A stretch of DNA of 24,939 nt from positions 1 through 24,939 of the forward strand of contig CAIYWM010000177.1 in NCBI GenBank assembly GCA_903929895.1, read 5' to 3'. The translations under genes were made by a program, and so were the position numbers. Source of the DNA: an uncultured Alphaproteobacteria bacterium (GTDB lineage Bacteria; Pseudomonadota; Alphaproteobacteria; Reyranellales; Reyranellaceae). The notes beneath the pieces were generated by a model that saw nothing but the letters and a program-made list of their open reading frames with translations, was not told the DNA's origin and searched no databases. Positions 23,997-24,939 of this stretch are shown here, piece by piece. Positions within the stretch are counted from its first letter, which is position 1, and each line of letters opens with the position of its first letter.

Positions 23997-24881
23997 TCAG
24001 GCTGCGATCTGACCCATCCGGCCGGCGTGATAGTCGCGAACAGCCCGTTCGAGTTCGTCGATTGAATTCATCACGAACGGCCCGTGGCGCAGGATGGGGG
24101 CATCGAGGGGATCGCCGCCGATCAGCAGGATCTCGCTGTCCGATGCGGCCTCGATCTCGAGTGAGCCCCCCGCCGTCAGTCGCGCGAGTTGCCCGGCCTC
24201 GATCCGCCGGTCGTCGCCGCCGATGACGGCGGCGCCCACCATCACATAGACCCCGAGTTCCGCCGGGCCACCGACCGGGAGATCGACCCTGGCGCCGGCC
24301 TTTAGCGAAGCGTGCACGACGAAGGGATTGCCCGAGGTCGCGATCGGTCCTGTGAGGTCGCCGACAGTGCCGGCCACAACCCGCACCAGCACGCGCCCTT
24401 CATCGGCGGTAAGGGTCGGAATCTCGGAGGCCTTCACATGTCGATAGGCCGGCTCCGCATGCTTCGAGCCCTTGGGCATGTTGATCCAGAGCTGGACGCC
24501 GTGGACATGACCACCCTCGCGCCGCAGCTGCTCGTCCGGGCTCTCGTCATGGACCACGCCGCGACCGGCACGCATCCACTGGACCTCGCCCGGCCGCATG
24601 CTGCTGGTGTTGCCGAGACTGTCCTTGTGGGTTTGGCTGCCTTCCAGCAGCAAGGTGAGCGTCTCGATGCCGGCATGCGGATGCGCCGACGCACCCTTGG
24701 CCTCGCCCGGCCGGACATCGATCGGGCCGAACTGGTCGAGGAAAATGAACGGACCGATCGCCTCGTAGGCGTTCGACGGAATGGCGCGGCGCACTTCGAA
24801 CCCGTCGCCTTCGAGGGTCCGGAACGCCTCATGGATGGAAACGAGCTGGCGCCTGTTGCTGTTGATGGTCGGAGCCGTCAT
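23997..24881 (-). CDS. pirin family protein (bicupin)
   Basis: A 294-residue pirin with an N-terminal metal cupin and a C-terminal degenerate cupin. His67 and His69 (HPHAGIET), His111 and Glu113 (GVVHDES) match the four metal ligands of human pirin (His56, His58, His101, Glu103), so iron or another divalent metal should bind. Bacterial pirins of this class can have quercetin 2,3-dioxygenase activity or act as redox-sensitive regulators; which applies here is open. The ATG at 24881 has AAGGAGG six bases upstream, a strong site. The downstream partner WrbA suggests a role in quinone, flavonoid or electrophile stress (inference). The 58 bases upstream to the window edge show no clear promoter. 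Confidence 0.94.
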   Translation of the reverse strand: MTAPTINSNRRQLVSIHEAFRTLEGDGFEVRRAIPSNAYEAIGPFIFLDQFGPIDVRPGEAKGASAHPHAGIETLTLLLEGSQTHKDSLGNTSSMRPGEVQWMRAGRGVVHDESPDEQLRREGGHVHGVQLWINMPKGSKHAEPAYRHVKASEIPTLTADEGRVLVRVVAGTVGDLTGPIATSGNPFVVHASLKAGARVDLPVGGPAELGVYVMVGAAVIGGDDRRIEAGQLARLTAGGSLEIEAASDSEILLIGGDPLDAPILRHGPFVMNSIDELERAVRDYHAGRMGQIAA

Positions 24882-24939
24882 GACCGCCCTCCTTGGTGAC
24901 AGGGCGTATGTAGGGGCAGCTTCTTTTCCTGAGAATCGG

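Overview
The window is about 25 kb of mostly high-GC DNA. Hand counts of sampled lines give roughly 65% G+C in the main part and 50-53% in the first 700 bases. The enzyme repertoire (acyl-CoA dehydrogenases, SDRs, alpha/beta hydrolases, an OFA-type MFS carrier, PEP carboxylase, WrbA, pirin) and the dispersed palindromic repeats fit a metabolically versatile, soil- or water-type alphaproteobacterium of the Hyphomicrobiales/Rhodospirillales kind. The genus cannot be fixed from the sequence alone. No rRNA, tRNA, CRISPR array, transposase or phage gene is visible, and no gene-free stretch exceeds 300 bases.

Layout. 1-692 (+): the 3' end of a lower-GC gene coding for a coiled-coil-like, single-membrane-segment protein, cut by the window edge. 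771-3984 (-): an alpha/beta-hydrolase-like protein, then an SDR translationally coupled (ATGA overlap) to a D-threonine-aldolase-family PLP enzyme. 4113-8777 (-): a feruloyl-CoA-synthetase-like ligase followed by PEP carboxylase (ppc). 8868-11464 (+): a divergent OFA-family carboxylate transporter and an acyl-CoA dehydrogenase, closed by a clear intrinsic terminator. 11586-11954 (+): a DUF202 membrane protein. 11951-14538 (-): a cytoplasmic-type copper/TPQ amine oxidase and a VOC-fold protein with an intact metal triad. 14658-18427 (+): an EamA transporter, an SDR, an enol-lactonase-like hydrolase and a second acyl-CoA dehydrogenase, with a palindromic repeat inserted in the middle. 18553-20978 (+): two small secreted paralogues with a CX14C motif, an epoxide-hydrolase-like enzyme and a GNAT acetyltransferase. 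20975-21703 (-): a type II haloacid-dehalogenase-like HAD protein. 21829-23352 (+): a DHA2 drug-efflux-type MFS protein. 23353-24881 (-): pirin followed by WrbA.

How the genes may work together (inference). Most of the window reads as peripheral catabolism. Amines are oxidised by the copper amine oxidase. Carboxylates are imported by the OFA carrier, activated by the CoA ligase and desaturated by the acyl-CoA dehydrogenases. Hydroxy compounds are handled by the SDRs, and lactones, epoxides and halo-acids by the hydrolases. PEP carboxylase would supply anaplerotic oxaloacetate. Pirin and WrbA form a redox/quinone pair.

The two least expected signals are these. (1) Two genes, the GNAT and the DHA2 transporter, have no usable ATG/GTG/TTG start. 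They appear to begin at CTG codons placed behind good Shine-Dalgarno sequences, and both begin CTGACCGA. (2) A pair of adjacent secreted proteins carries three copies of a C-x14-C module. In addition, three convergent gene pairs have overlapping or abutting stop codons.
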